Shown: positions 5,947-14,286 of the stretch, piece by piece | Layout of the letters: each line of letters begins with the position of its first letter | Position numbering within the stretch: the stretch's first letter is position 1 | NCBI RefSeq assembly: GCF_030065545.1 | Contig: NZ_JASJNC010000004.1 | Coordinates: 1-64,000, forward strand | Direction: 5' to 3' | Length of the DNA stretch: 64,000 bases | DNA from: Marinicella marina | GTDB taxonomy: Bacteria; Pseudomonadota; Gammaproteobacteria; Xanthomonadales; Marinicellaceae | The notes under the pieces: model-generated | The model's input: the letters and a program-made list of their open reading frames with translations, nothing else | What the model was told of the DNA's origin: nothing | Databases searched by the model: none | Translations under genes and position numbers: made by a program

Positions 5947-8772
5947 TTAATATGAAGAAATCAATTCCCTGAAATTATTATTTAATTTCGAATTCTTCAA
6001 AAGTGGAGATTTGACTATTTCTTCTAATGGATAATTCTTTTTTAACGCCCATTCCAAATGTAATAAAGCCTGATCAATCATTCCTAACTCATCAAAGGCT
6101 GTTGCTACTATAAAATTTTCTAAGCCAGTACTGTTTTCATTAATCTCAGATGCGAAATCTAATGCTTCTTGAGTAAAATTGAGGTTTGATAAATAATAAG
6201 AGAGGTCAGCTTTAACTTTTACATCGTTAGGGTTTATATTAAGCATATCATGAGCTAGTTCCGAGGCTTTTTGAAAACTATTAATTGCAGACTTTTGATT
6301 CCCATTAAATTTATATGCATCTGCTAAATTTCCCCAATATATATAGTGTTTATCATTGGTCTCTATTGCTTTTAGATAGTTGTGAATAGCTTCTTCATAT
6401 TGCTCAATTGAAAAAAGCATAGTTCCTAAATTTGAGTAAGATCTATCCGATGGTTTTATTGCAATGGCCTTTTCACTGAAGGTGATCGCATTGGTGATAT
6501 CATTCATAATGTAATAGAGAGCAGCAACATTGCGGTAACCAATGTGATTATTGGGACTAATCTCAGTTAATTTCAAAAATTGTTTTAAAGCATTGGAGTA
6601 TTTACCAATTTGCGTATAAAAAACACCTAGATTAACAATCACATTCCAATTGTTAGGTGCCTGCTTGATTGCGTTAAGGTAAGTGTTTTCGGCCTCATCT
6701 ACACGTTGTAGTTTGTTGAACGCATTGGCAAGACCTATTTGAGCATCAAAATTATTGGGGTTTTGTTTGATACTGGTGGTGTACATATCAATGGCTTGTT
6801 CATAATTACCCAGGTTTGATTCGGCTTCAGCCGATAAATAACTGACTTGTGGATTTTCAACATTGACTTTTTTGAGCGCTGTGATGGTTTCAACCATTTG
6901 ATCTAGCCAAGTGCTGGCTTTTGTTTTTGAAAATTGATTCAAGTATGTTTCGGCCAATCCTACATAAGCAGCTTCATAACTTGGGTCATTTTTAATGGCC
7001 TGTTTAAATGAGTTTATTGCATCTGTTAAATTACCATCTTGGTCATATCGATACAAATACCCCCTGCCCTCAACATAATGTTTATAGGCACCATCTAATT
7101 GTGGTCTTTCAGCATTAAAGCTTGTGGCTAACGCCTCGGGCAAAGGCCAATCAAGCAGTGCCATGGCTTTTTCACGGATTAAGGCGTGTCCGCCAAATAA
7201 ATCATCGGCGTTGATGTTTAATTCGGTGGTTTTTAATTGTTGGCCACTTTGTGCATCCAACAAGTTCAGCACCACCAGGCGGGTGGAGCCCATGTGTTGC
7301 ATGCTGCCGGTAAGGATCAGTTCAACACCGTATTTATCCGCCACGGCTTTCGGTGCCACTTCTTTCATGCGACTGATCTCGGTGGCTGGAACTATCCAGG
7401 TATCCCCGATTTCACTGGCCACGGTGGCCAGATCAGTACTGAGGTTCACCGCCAAACCGTCACCGAATAATTGTAGGGTTGGGTCACCACTGATGTTATC
7501 AAAGGGCAAGATAGCGACTTTGGTGGCTTCGGCCAGTTGTTGTTCAATCAGTTGTTGGGTGGATGCGGGAAATAAGATGTCTTTGGTGGTCCAACCCAGC
7601 GCCACTATAAAGGGCAGTAGCATCGCAGCTTTGGTCAACCAGTGGCGTTTTTGCCACCAGTTTTTGCTGTAGGTTAATTCATTGTAAACCTCATCCAAAG
7701 CTGTGGCCAGTTCAGCACTGCTCTGCCAGCGTTGGTCTTTGGCTGTGGCCAGCATTTTATTCACCGTTTCGACTACCACTGCGGGTAATTCCGGTTTGAT
7801 TTTTTCAATCGGTGTGAAGCGACCGTTAATGATGGCTTGTTTCACTACGCTGCTGTTCTTACCAGTGAAGGGGCGTTGGCCGGTGAGCATTTGGTACAAC
7901 ACAATGCCGAGGGAGTAAATGTCAGAACGAGGATCCAGATTAAGGCCTTGGGCCTGTTCGGGTGACATGTAGCTGGGGGTGCCAGCAGCTGGGGTGGTTA
8001 AGTGAGCCGCTTTGGACGCAGCCTCATCCTGTTCAACCATGTGTTCAACCAAGCCAGCGATACCAAAATCCAAAATCTTCAACGTGTTTTGTTCACTGAG
8101 CATGATGTTTTGCGGCTTGATGTCGCGGTGGATGATGTATTTTTGGTGTGCTGAGGATAAGCCGTGGGCTATTTGTCTGGCGTAATCAATGGCGGTGACC
8201 AGCGGTAGGCCCTCTTCTGGAATGAGCTCATCCAGTGGTTTGCCATCGACCCATTCCATGACGATGTAATTGCTGTTATCTGCCCGTGCCACATCATAGA
8301 TGGTAACGATGTTGGGATGGTTCAGTTGGCTGGCCATGCGCGCCTCATCCAATAAGGCTTCGGTACTGAGCTGGTTGGTGCCGGAGAGTGGTCGCAACAT
8401 CTTCAGCGCCACATCGCGCTGCAAAGTGCGGTCTTTGGCATGGTAGACCATGCCCATACCTCCCTGCCCCAACACTTTTAATACCTCAAAATGTGATAAG
8501 TCTCCTGCCAGATGAAAAGTTTTTTCATCGCTGGCTTGTTGTTTCTTTGCCGCCAAGACTGCTGGCGCCACAGTCACCTGTGGGTCATGGTTTTCTTGGG
8601 TAATGGCATTGGGATCAATGGTCTGATTCAGGTCAACGCTCGATGGTGCCTGGGTCTTCAGGGTCTCATCATCCGCTGCGACCAATTTCCATTCGCACAG
8701 CTCGCATGCTTTGGTATCTATTGGGTTGTGGTGGTGGCATTGTGGACAGGATAAAAACGGTGCTTGATCCAT
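5947..8772 (-). CDS. Membrane Ser/Thr protein kinase with zinc ribbon, TolB-like region and TPR repeats
   Basis: This 941-residue protein has a clear domain order. A zinc ribbon has Cys9/Cys12 and Cys23/Cys26. A Thr/Gln-rich linker follows. The Hanks-type kinase domain spans about 95-365, with glycine loop GQGGMG, Lys124 in VALK, HRD at 215-217 and DFG at 235-237. A single membrane span lies at about 380-398, followed by a FlgO/TolB-like segment beginning VAILPFDNISGDP (about 417-530) and at least eight TPR units (about 560-920). This PknB-like layout with cyclase-type VAILPF and TPR regions is common in Xanthomonadales-type bacteria. It should phosphorylate Ser/Thr in the cytoplasm while the C-terminal half scaffolds partners, perhaps in the periplasm. 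It lies 86 nt downstream of the FHA-GGDEF gene, so the two are probably co-transcribed. The FHA proteins on either side are likely phospho-readers (inference). Confidence 0.9.
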   Translation of the reverse strand: MDQAPFLSCPQCHHHNPIDTKACELCEWKLVAADDETLKTQAPSSVDLNQTIDPNAITQENHDPQVTVAPAVLAAKKQQASDEKTFHLAGDLSHFEVLKVLGQGGMGMVYHAKDRTLQRDVALKMLRPLSGTNQLSTEALLDEARMASQLNHPNIVTIYDVARADNSNYIVMEWVDGKPLDELIPEEGLPLVTAIDYARQIAHGLSSAHQKYIIHRDIKPQNIMLSEQNTLKILDFGIAGLVEHMVEQDEAASKAAHLTTPAAGTPSYMSPEQAQGLNLDPRSDIYSLGIVLYQMLTGQRPFTGKNSSVVKQAIINGRFTPIEKIKPELPAVVVETVNKMLATAKDQRWQSSAELATALDEVYNELTYSKNWWQKRHWLTKAAMLLPFIVALGWTTKDILFPASTQQLIEQQLAEATKVAILPFDNISGDPTLQLFGDGLAVNLSTDLATVASEIGDTWIVPATEISRMKEVAPKAVADKYGVELILTGSMQHMGSTRLVVLNLLDAQSGQQLKTTELNINADDLFGGHALIREKAMALLDWPLPEALATSFNAERPQLDGAYKHYVEGRGYLYRYDQDGNLTDAINSFKQAIKNDPSYEAAYVGLAETYLNQFSKTKASTWLDQMVETITALKKVNVENPQVSYLSAEAESNLGNYEQAIDMYTTSIKQNPNNFDAQIGLANAFNKLQRVDEAENTYLNAIKQAPNNWNVIVNLGVFYTQIGKYSNALKQFLKLTEISPNNHIGYRNVAALYYIMNDITNAITFSEKAIAIKPSDRSYSNLGTMLFSIEQYEEAIHNYLKAIETNDKHYIYWGNLADAYKFNGNQKSAINSFQKASELAHDMLNINPNDVKVKADLSYYLSNLNFTQEALDFASEINENSTGLENFIVATAFDELGMIDQALLHLEWALKKNYPLEEIVKSPLLKNSKLNNNFRELISSY

Positions 8773-8858
8773 TAATTAATTATATCGGTGTTTGGGTACA
8801 GTGATTATATGAATGGATTGATACCGAAGTCAATTCGCCGGTTGAAACAGCAGCAGGT

Positions 8859-10382
8859 CTATGGCGCCACAACAGTTCGGTTGCGACCGTCATTTTTCGC
8901 TTGGTACATGGCATTATCAGCATCATCGAGAAACAACAGGTTATTACTGCCGTACTTGTCATGGTAATTGGCTATGCCAATACTGACTGTGACTTTGACA
9001 CTGTGTTCATCTTGGGTGATGGTGGTGGCCGCCAAATCTTGGCGAATGGCCTCGGCCAATTGTAGGGCTTGTTGTGGCTCAACATCTGGCAATATAACAA
9101 TAAACTCCTCACCACCAAAACGACCGGCATGGGCATCATCATTGATGTGTTTGCGGATGATGTCAGCAAAAGTTTTCAACACTTCATCACCGGTAATATG
9201 GCCGTAATTATCGTTGATGTTTTTGAAGTGATCCAGATCCATCACCAGTAAAGCCAATTGTTGGCCACTATTGTCGGCTTGCTTAATGGCCTCTGACAAC
9301 GATTCATCAATGTGTTGGCGGGTGTATAGTTGGGTTAAATCATCGGTGATGGCCCGCTTGTAGAGCAATGTGTTATGCAGTGCAATGCTGGTATGTGCCG
9401 CAAAAGTGGTCAGAAATGGAATTTGCGTTTGACTGAAGTTGTGTGACTTGTTTTGGTTATCCAGGTACATCACACCCACCACTTGAGTATCCTGGACCAG
9501 TGGAATAACCACAATACTGCGACCACCGCCGTCACTGACTGGATTCAGATCAGATAAGGTTTCGTTGAGTTGGGAGTCGCCAATGATGATGATTTGGTTC
9601 TGCTCAAAACAGCGCGCCACCAGTTTCTGACTGAAAGTCTGCTTGCTTGGTTCATCAGACCAACGCAGTGCATTGAAATGGCGCATGGCCAAAAACTCAA
9701 AGCCCTCAGCCTGACAATCTTTCAAAACCACAAAGCCTCGATCGGCATTCAATACTTTACTGACCAGGTTCAAAGAGGTTTTTAATAGTTCGGATGAGCT
9801 TAAACTGCGGTTCAAGATGTGACTGATTGAATTGAGTATTCTTTGTTCTTTTAAACGCAGTTCTTGGGCACTGATTAAGTCATGTAATTCAGAATCAATG
9901 TTTTTAATCAGCTGAACATTCAGCGTGTCATCACCGTAATTGTCTTGCAGCATGCCTAGCAGTTTAATCCTGAAGTCATTGATTTCGCCTGAAAGTTCGG
10001 TTTCATCAGCAACATCTGGGGGATGAAAACAGGTTTGGAATAACTCTTGCGACTCATCACTCCTACGCAATTCGTACCACATGCTCAAGTTCCCCAACTT
10101 AATTTCGGTATCAACCACCAAGGATTCAGCCACATGCGGCGCCAATTGGTCACCATTAACCCAGGTGCCAAAGCTGGAGCCGGTGTCTTTGACCTGTAAT
10201 TTACCTTGGTTCCAAGAGAGTTCTAAGTGTTGACGAGAGACACTGGTATTGAACACCTCCACGTCGGCTTGATCAGAACGTCCAATGGTGATCACTTTTT
10301 TAGCCGGCGACAACTGCTCACAGTGTAATTCGTTGTCTACGTCTATCCATGACAGATAGTGATTGGTATCCTTTGGTTGCAT
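8859..10382 (-). CDS. FHA-GAF-GGDEF diguanylate cyclase
   Basis: This 507-residue soluble protein has an FHA domain at about 10-105 (Gly-Arg35, Ser49-Arg50-x-His52, GSSFGTWVNG), a GAF sensor domain at about 185-340 and a GGDEF domain at about 343-505. The active site reads GGEEF (423-427) and the metal site MDLDHFK includes Asp382, so it should convert two GTP to cyclic di-GMP. The RxxD product-inhibition site expected just before GGEEF is not present, so it may lack feedback inhibition. FHA would let kinase phosphorylation recruit or activate it (inference). It is upstream of the Ser/Thr kinase gene on the same strand, probably one transcription unit. Confidence 0.9.
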   Translation of the reverse strand: MQPKDTNHYLSWIDVDNELHCEQLSPAKKVITIGRSDQADVEVFNTSVSRQHLELSWNQGKLQVKDTGSSFGTWVNGDQLAPHVAESLVVDTEIKLGNLSMWYELRRSDESQELFQTCFHPPDVADETELSGEINDFRIKLLGMLQDNYGDDTLNVQLIKNIDSELHDLISAQELRLKEQRILNSISHILNRSLSSSELLKTSLNLVSKVLNADRGFVVLKDCQAEGFEFLAMRHFNALRWSDEPSKQTFSQKLVARCFEQNQIIIIGDSQLNETLSDLNPVSDGGGRSIVVIPLVQDTQVVGVMYLDNQNKSHNFSQTQIPFLTTFAAHTSIALHNTLLYKRAITDDLTQLYTRQHIDESLSEAIKQADNSGQQLALLVMDLDHFKNINDNYGHITGDEVLKTFADIIRKHINDDAHAGRFGGEEFIVILPDVEPQQALQLAEAIRQDLAATTITQDEHSVKVTVSIGIANYHDKYGSNNLLFLDDADNAMYQAKNDGRNRTVVAP

Positions 10383-10613
10383 AGAAAATGGTAGATGGAA
10401 TTAGGTTATTATGCTGTGGTCATAGAATGAATGTCAACTGCAACTTTTTTGGCATACATTTCAATGAATTATTCCAATCATTTAATGTACATAATCACAC
10501 ATTATTAAGCGGTTATTGTTTGGTTTCTGCTTTCGTTTTAGTCTGTCGTGGCGGTGTTTGACAAGTGACTCATCAGCAGGCAAGATAAATTGTCCCAGTT
10601 TTTACAACATCAT

Positions 10614-12083
10614 ATGACCACTAATTCATTGCTACATCATGAAACCATCATCATTGGCGCTGGTTTCAGTGGTGTTGGTTTAGCCATGCGGCTGCAGCAA
10701 CAAAACCACAGTGATTACCTGATATTAGAACGGGGTGATGACATCGGCGGGGTATGGCGTGATAACACCTACCCGGCTGCGGCTTGTGATGTGCCCTCAA
10801 GCTTGTATTCTTTCTCTTTCGCGCAAAACACCCATTGGTCACGCAGCTTTTCAGGTCAAAGTGAAATAATGAATTACCTGAAAGACTGTGTCGATGCACA
10901 CATCCCCAGTCATAAAATTCAATTGAATCAATGCGTAGAAGCCGCTGAGTTCAATCAGGTCACAGGCTTATGGCATGTCACCACTGCGAACAAAGCGATT
11001 TATTCTTGTCGCTTTTTAATCTCTGCCTGTGGCCAACTGTGCCAGCCAGCTTGGCCAAACCTCACGGGTAGCGAAAGGTTCAAAGGCACGCAGTTTCATT
11101 CAGCCCAATGGCAGCATGAACACGACTTCCAAGGTAAACACGTGGCGGTGGTTGGCACCGGTGCCAGTGCCATTCAGTTCATCCCTGAAATTGCCAAGCT
11201 AGCTGCCACGGTCACCATATTTCAACGCACAGCACCTTATGTACTGCCTAAACGCGACCGTGTCATCAGTCAGGTTGAACAAAAACTGATGTCGCGCTTG
11301 CCAAAGTTACAAGACCTGATCAGAAAGGCCATTTATACCAAAAACGAATTCAGGTCACTTTATATGGGCCCATTAAAAGCGGTGTTAAAACTATACACTT
11401 TGCGTTGGCAATGGTTCATGCATTCTCAAATCAAAGACCAAGAAAAAAGGCACTTGCTGACGCCTGATTATGTGATTGGTTGTAAACGCATATTAATCGC
11501 CAATAATTACTACAGCACACTCAACTTACCGCACATTAAACTGGTGGCTGAACCGATCAAAAAGGTCACTCAAGATGGGGTGATGACTGAATCTGGTAAG
11601 CACCACACGGCCGACACCCTGATTTATGCCACTGGTTTCAAGGCCGCCGATTTTCTTCAAGGCATCCACATCAAAGGCACCTCAGATGAATCCCTGCAGC
11701 AACAATGGCACCAAGGTGCGTATGCCTACCACGGCATCACGGTCTCTGGTTTTCCTAATTTCATGCTGTGTTATGATCCCAACACCAACATAGGTCACAA
11801 CTCCATGATTCATGTGCTAGAAAGTCAGTTCAATTACATTTGTGATTATATTGACCAAATTAAAAATAGAAATATCAATTACATGGATTTAAAAGCTGAT
11901 GTCGAAAGTAAATACAGAGTCCAGTTACAAAAACGCTTGGCCAATACCGTTTGGCAACAAGGTGGTTGTCACAGCTGGTACCAAAACGCTGCCGGCACCA
12001 ACACCAACAACTGGCCTGGGATGACGCTGAGTTATCGCTTGAAAACCAAACAAATTGATATTGATGATTACCATCATTATTGA
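10614..12083 (+). CDS. Flavin-dependent monooxygenase, Baeyer-Villiger type
   Basis: This protein of about 489 residues has two dinucleotide folds: GAGFSG for FAD near the N-terminus and GTGASA for NADPH about 165 residues later. Between them lies FKGTQFHSAQW, an exact match to the Baeyer-Villiger monooxygenase fingerprint FxGxxxHxxxW. It should use NADPH and O2 to insert oxygen into a ketone or oxidise a soft nucleophile; the substrate is unknown. The start is uncertain. The ATG at 10614 has no good ribosome binding site, while an in-frame TTG at 10590 (8 residues longer) has AGCAGG about 10 nt upstream. It precedes the radical SAM gene by about 55 nt but has no obvious functional link to it. 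Confidence 0.88.
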   Translation: MTTNSLLHHETIIIGAGFSGVGLAMRLQQQNHSDYLILERGDDIGGVWRDNTYPAAACDVPSSLYSFSFAQNTHWSRSFSGQSEIMNYLKDCVDAHIPSHKIQLNQCVEAAEFNQVTGLWHVTTANKAIYSCRFLISACGQLCQPAWPNLTGSERFKGTQFHSAQWQHEHDFQGKHVAVVGTGASAIQFIPEIAKLAATVTIFQRTAPYVLPKRDRVISQVEQKLMSRLPKLQDLIRKAIYTKNEFRSLYMGPLKAVLKLYTLRWQWFMHSQIKDQEKRHLLTPDYVIGCKRILIANNYYSTLNLPHIKLVAEPIKKVTQDGVMTESGKHHTADTLIYATGFKAADFLQGIHIKGTSDESLQQQWHQGAYAYHGITVSGFPNFMLCYDPNTNIGHNSMIHVLESQFNYICDYIDQIKNRNINYMDLKADVESKYRVQLQKRLANTVWQQGGCHSWYQNAAGTNTNNWPGMTLSYRLKTKQIDIDDYHHY

Positions 12084-12138
12084 GTGAGTTAAGTGATTGT
12101 CAGTTGTATGTTCCCTTTATGTTCCCTATAATGACAAC

Positions 12139-13398
12139 ATGCAACTCATAGATAAATTGGCGATCTTAGCTGATGCCGCTAAATACGACGCTTCATGTGC
12201 CTCCAGTGGTACCGATCAACGCGACTCAAAGAATGGCAAAGGCATTGGCTCATCCGGTGGCATGGGCATCTGTCACAGCTACACCCCGGATGGACGTTGT
12301 GTGTCCTTGTTGAAGATTCTGCTGACTAATTTTTGTATTTATGAATGCAGCTACTGTGTCAACCGGGCATCCAGCCAAGTCAAAAGAGCCCGTTTTACCG
12401 TGGATGAGGTGGTGAAACTGACCATTGAATTTTACAAGCGCAATTACATTGAAGGACTGTTCCTGAGCTCCGGCATCATCAAGAACGAAGACTACACCAT
12501 GGAACAAATCAGCCTGATTGCTAAGAAACTGCGCACCGAGCATGATTTCAGGGGCTATATTCATTTAAAAACCATCCCAGATGCCTCACCAGAACTTTTG
12601 GCAGAGGCTGGTAAATATGCAGATCGCCTGAGCATCAATGTCGAAATGCCAACAGCTCAATCACTGCAACAGTTTGCACCCGAAAAAAGCCCGCTCGGTA
12701 TCAAAAAAAGCATGGCGCGCTTGAAATCGGGAATTGCTGAGGCAAAAGCCCATAAGCGCCAAAAGAAAACCATCAGCAACCAACGCATCAAAAGCCACAT
12801 CAAATTTGCGCCAGCCGGACAAAGCACGCAGATGATTGTGGGTGCAGATCAGTCCAATGACCGCATCATATTGATCCAGTCAAATCAACTTTACAACAAT
12901 TTCAAAATGCGTCGGGTCTACTACTCGGCTTTCAGCCCGATTCCAGATGCATCACAGGCACTGCCTTTGATTGCACCGCCATTGATGCGCGAACACCGGC
13001 TTTATCAAGCCGATTGGTTGTTGCGGTTTTATGGTTTTGAGGTGGATGAAATCACCCCTTTAAACTCAACATCTGATGGCATGTTGGACTTGCATATTGA
13101 TCCCAAATTATCATGGGCCATCAATCACCGTGAATTTTTCCCCATCAACCTGAACAAAGCCAGCTTGGAACACATATTAAGAATACCTGGAATTGGTGCC
13201 ATGAGTGCCCGCCGCATCATCAACATGCGTCGATACAGCCGAATCAGACTGATTGATCTACAGAAAATGCGTGTGGCAATCAAAAAAGTCAAACCTTTTA
13301 TAGAGACTTCAGATTATCACCCACAGGCTCGCTTGTTAGAAAAGGACAACCTGCGTGGCTATTTTATTCCGCCAGAACAACAACAATTGGCCTTCTGA
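12139..13398 (+). CDS. Radical SAM protein, putative DNA modification/repair (TIGR03916-like)
   Basis: The start at ATG 12139 (419 residues) is preferred to the upstream in-frame codon at 12097 because family members open with the conserved KLAILADAAKYDASC segment directly after the start. The radical SAM cluster motif is Cys66-x3-Cys70-x2-Cys73 (CIYECSYC). A helix-hairpin-helix DNA-binding motif lies near the C-terminus (LEHILRIPGIGAMSARRI). The family is known only by association: it sits beside a DUF4130/uracil-DNA-glycosylase-linked partner and is predicted to act on DNA through a 5'-deoxyadenosyl radical, distantly like spore photoproduct lyase. The partner gene starts 3 nt after this stop, so they are one operon. 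Confidence 0.88.
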   Translation: MQLIDKLAILADAAKYDASCASSGTDQRDSKNGKGIGSSGGMGICHSYTPDGRCVSLLKILLTNFCIYECSYCVNRASSQVKRARFTVDEVVKLTIEFYKRNYIEGLFLSSGIIKNEDYTMEQISLIAKKLRTEHDFRGYIHLKTIPDASPELLAEAGKYADRLSINVEMPTAQSLQQFAPEKSPLGIKKSMARLKSGIAEAKAHKRQKKTISNQRIKSHIKFAPAGQSTQMIVGADQSNDRIILIQSNQLYNNFKMRRVYYSAFSPIPDASQALPLIAPPLMREHRLYQADWLLRFYGFEVDEITPLNSTSDGMLDLHIDPKLSWAINHREFFPINLNKASLEHILRIPGIGAMSARRIINMRRYSRIRLIDLQKMRVAIKKVKPFIETSDYHPQARLLEKDNLRGYFIPPEQQQLAF

Positions 13399-13401
13399 TA
13401 C

Positions 13402-14286
13402 ATGACTGGTATGGCAGAAAAACAACTCACTGTGCAACAGGATTTCAAACGCTGGCGCGAGATGGCTCGAACTTACCTACAAAATGCAGTGATTCCAGCA
13501 GATGCCAGGTGGGACTTGGGTGATCAATTGGCCCTGCCCTTCAGCTTTGAGCAGCCGAAAAGCGCAGCAAAAACCAACAAACACCAAGTACCTGCCGCTT
13601 TCATTCAAGTGGCTCAGTTTCTGTCACAACATCGCGACCACAGCAAATGGACCTTGTTGTATCAAATGCTGTGGCGCCTGACTCATGGAGAGCCTTATCT
13701 TTTGCGCCTGTCATCTGACCCAGCTGTGCGACAATTACACCGGATGAACAAAGCAGTCAGTCGTGACATTCACAAGATGAAAGCTTTTGTTCGGTTCAAT
13801 TCATCCAGCCATTCAGGTGAAGAACATTTTCATGCCTGGTTTGAACCGGAACATTTGGTCCTTGAGGCTGTGGCTGAATTCTTTGTTAAAAGATTCACCG
13901 CCATGAATTGGACCGTCTGTACGCCAGGCGGTTGTGCGCACTGGAATCAAAAGCAATTGCGCTTGAGTGAGGGTATCACTTATGCTGTGTACCAGCAAAT
14001 GACAGAAGATGATGAAATGAATGAATACTGGCGCCAGTATTACCGCCACATTTTTAACCCGGCCCGATTAAAAGAGGCGGCGATGAAAAGCGAAATGCCT
14101 AAGAAATACTGGAAGTACTTACCTGAATCTGTCTTGATCCCTAAACTGACCCAAAAGGCCACGCTTAACATGACTCACATGCTGAGCCAACCAGCCACAG
14201 ACCCTGAGCGACTCAGGGCTAAATCAAAAAAACTCAAACAACAACAAAACGCAATCCGAAGTAAAAATCAAAAACAAGCTCAATAA
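13402..14286 (+). CDS. DUF4130 / TIGR03915-like DNA metabolism protein, radical SAM partner
   Basis: This 294-residue protein begins 3 nt after the radical SAM gene; an alternative ATG is at 13411. The central part matches the DUF4130 pattern: FVRFN..., then FHAWFEPEHLVLEAVAEFF, then VCTPGGCAHW. In other bacteria this domain is often followed by a uracil-DNA-glycosylase domain. Here the protein ends with a Lys/Gln-rich tail instead, so no glycosylase domain is fused. Biochemical function is unknown; co-occurrence with the radical SAM gene supports a joint role in DNA repair or base modification. Its 3' end overlaps the convergent nuclease gene by 7 nt. Confidence 0.85.
   Translation: MTGMAEKQLTVQQDFKRWREMARTYLQNAVIPADARWDLGDQLALPFSFEQPKSAAKTNKHQVPAAFIQVAQFLSQHRDHSKWTLLYQMLWRLTHGEPYLLRLSSDPAVRQLHRMNKAVSRDIHKMKAFVRFNSSSHSGEEHFHAWFEPEHLVLEAVAEFFVKRFTAMNWTVCTPGGCAHWNQKQLRLSEGITYAVYQQMTEDDEMNEYWRQYYRHIFNPARLKEAAMKSEMPKKYWKYLPESVLIPKLTQKATLNMTHMLSQPATDPERLRAKSKKLKQQQNAIRSKNQKQAQ

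Noticed and set aside
7124-7672. 182-codon plus-strand frame within the kinase gene
   Set aside because: The opposite strand encodes a continuous, well-conserved kinase with TolB-like region; the plus frame has no recognisable domain.
10590-10613. TTG start extending the monooxygenase by eight residues
   Set aside because: Possible, since AGCAGG precedes it, but the added residues show no family conservation; kept only as an alternative start.
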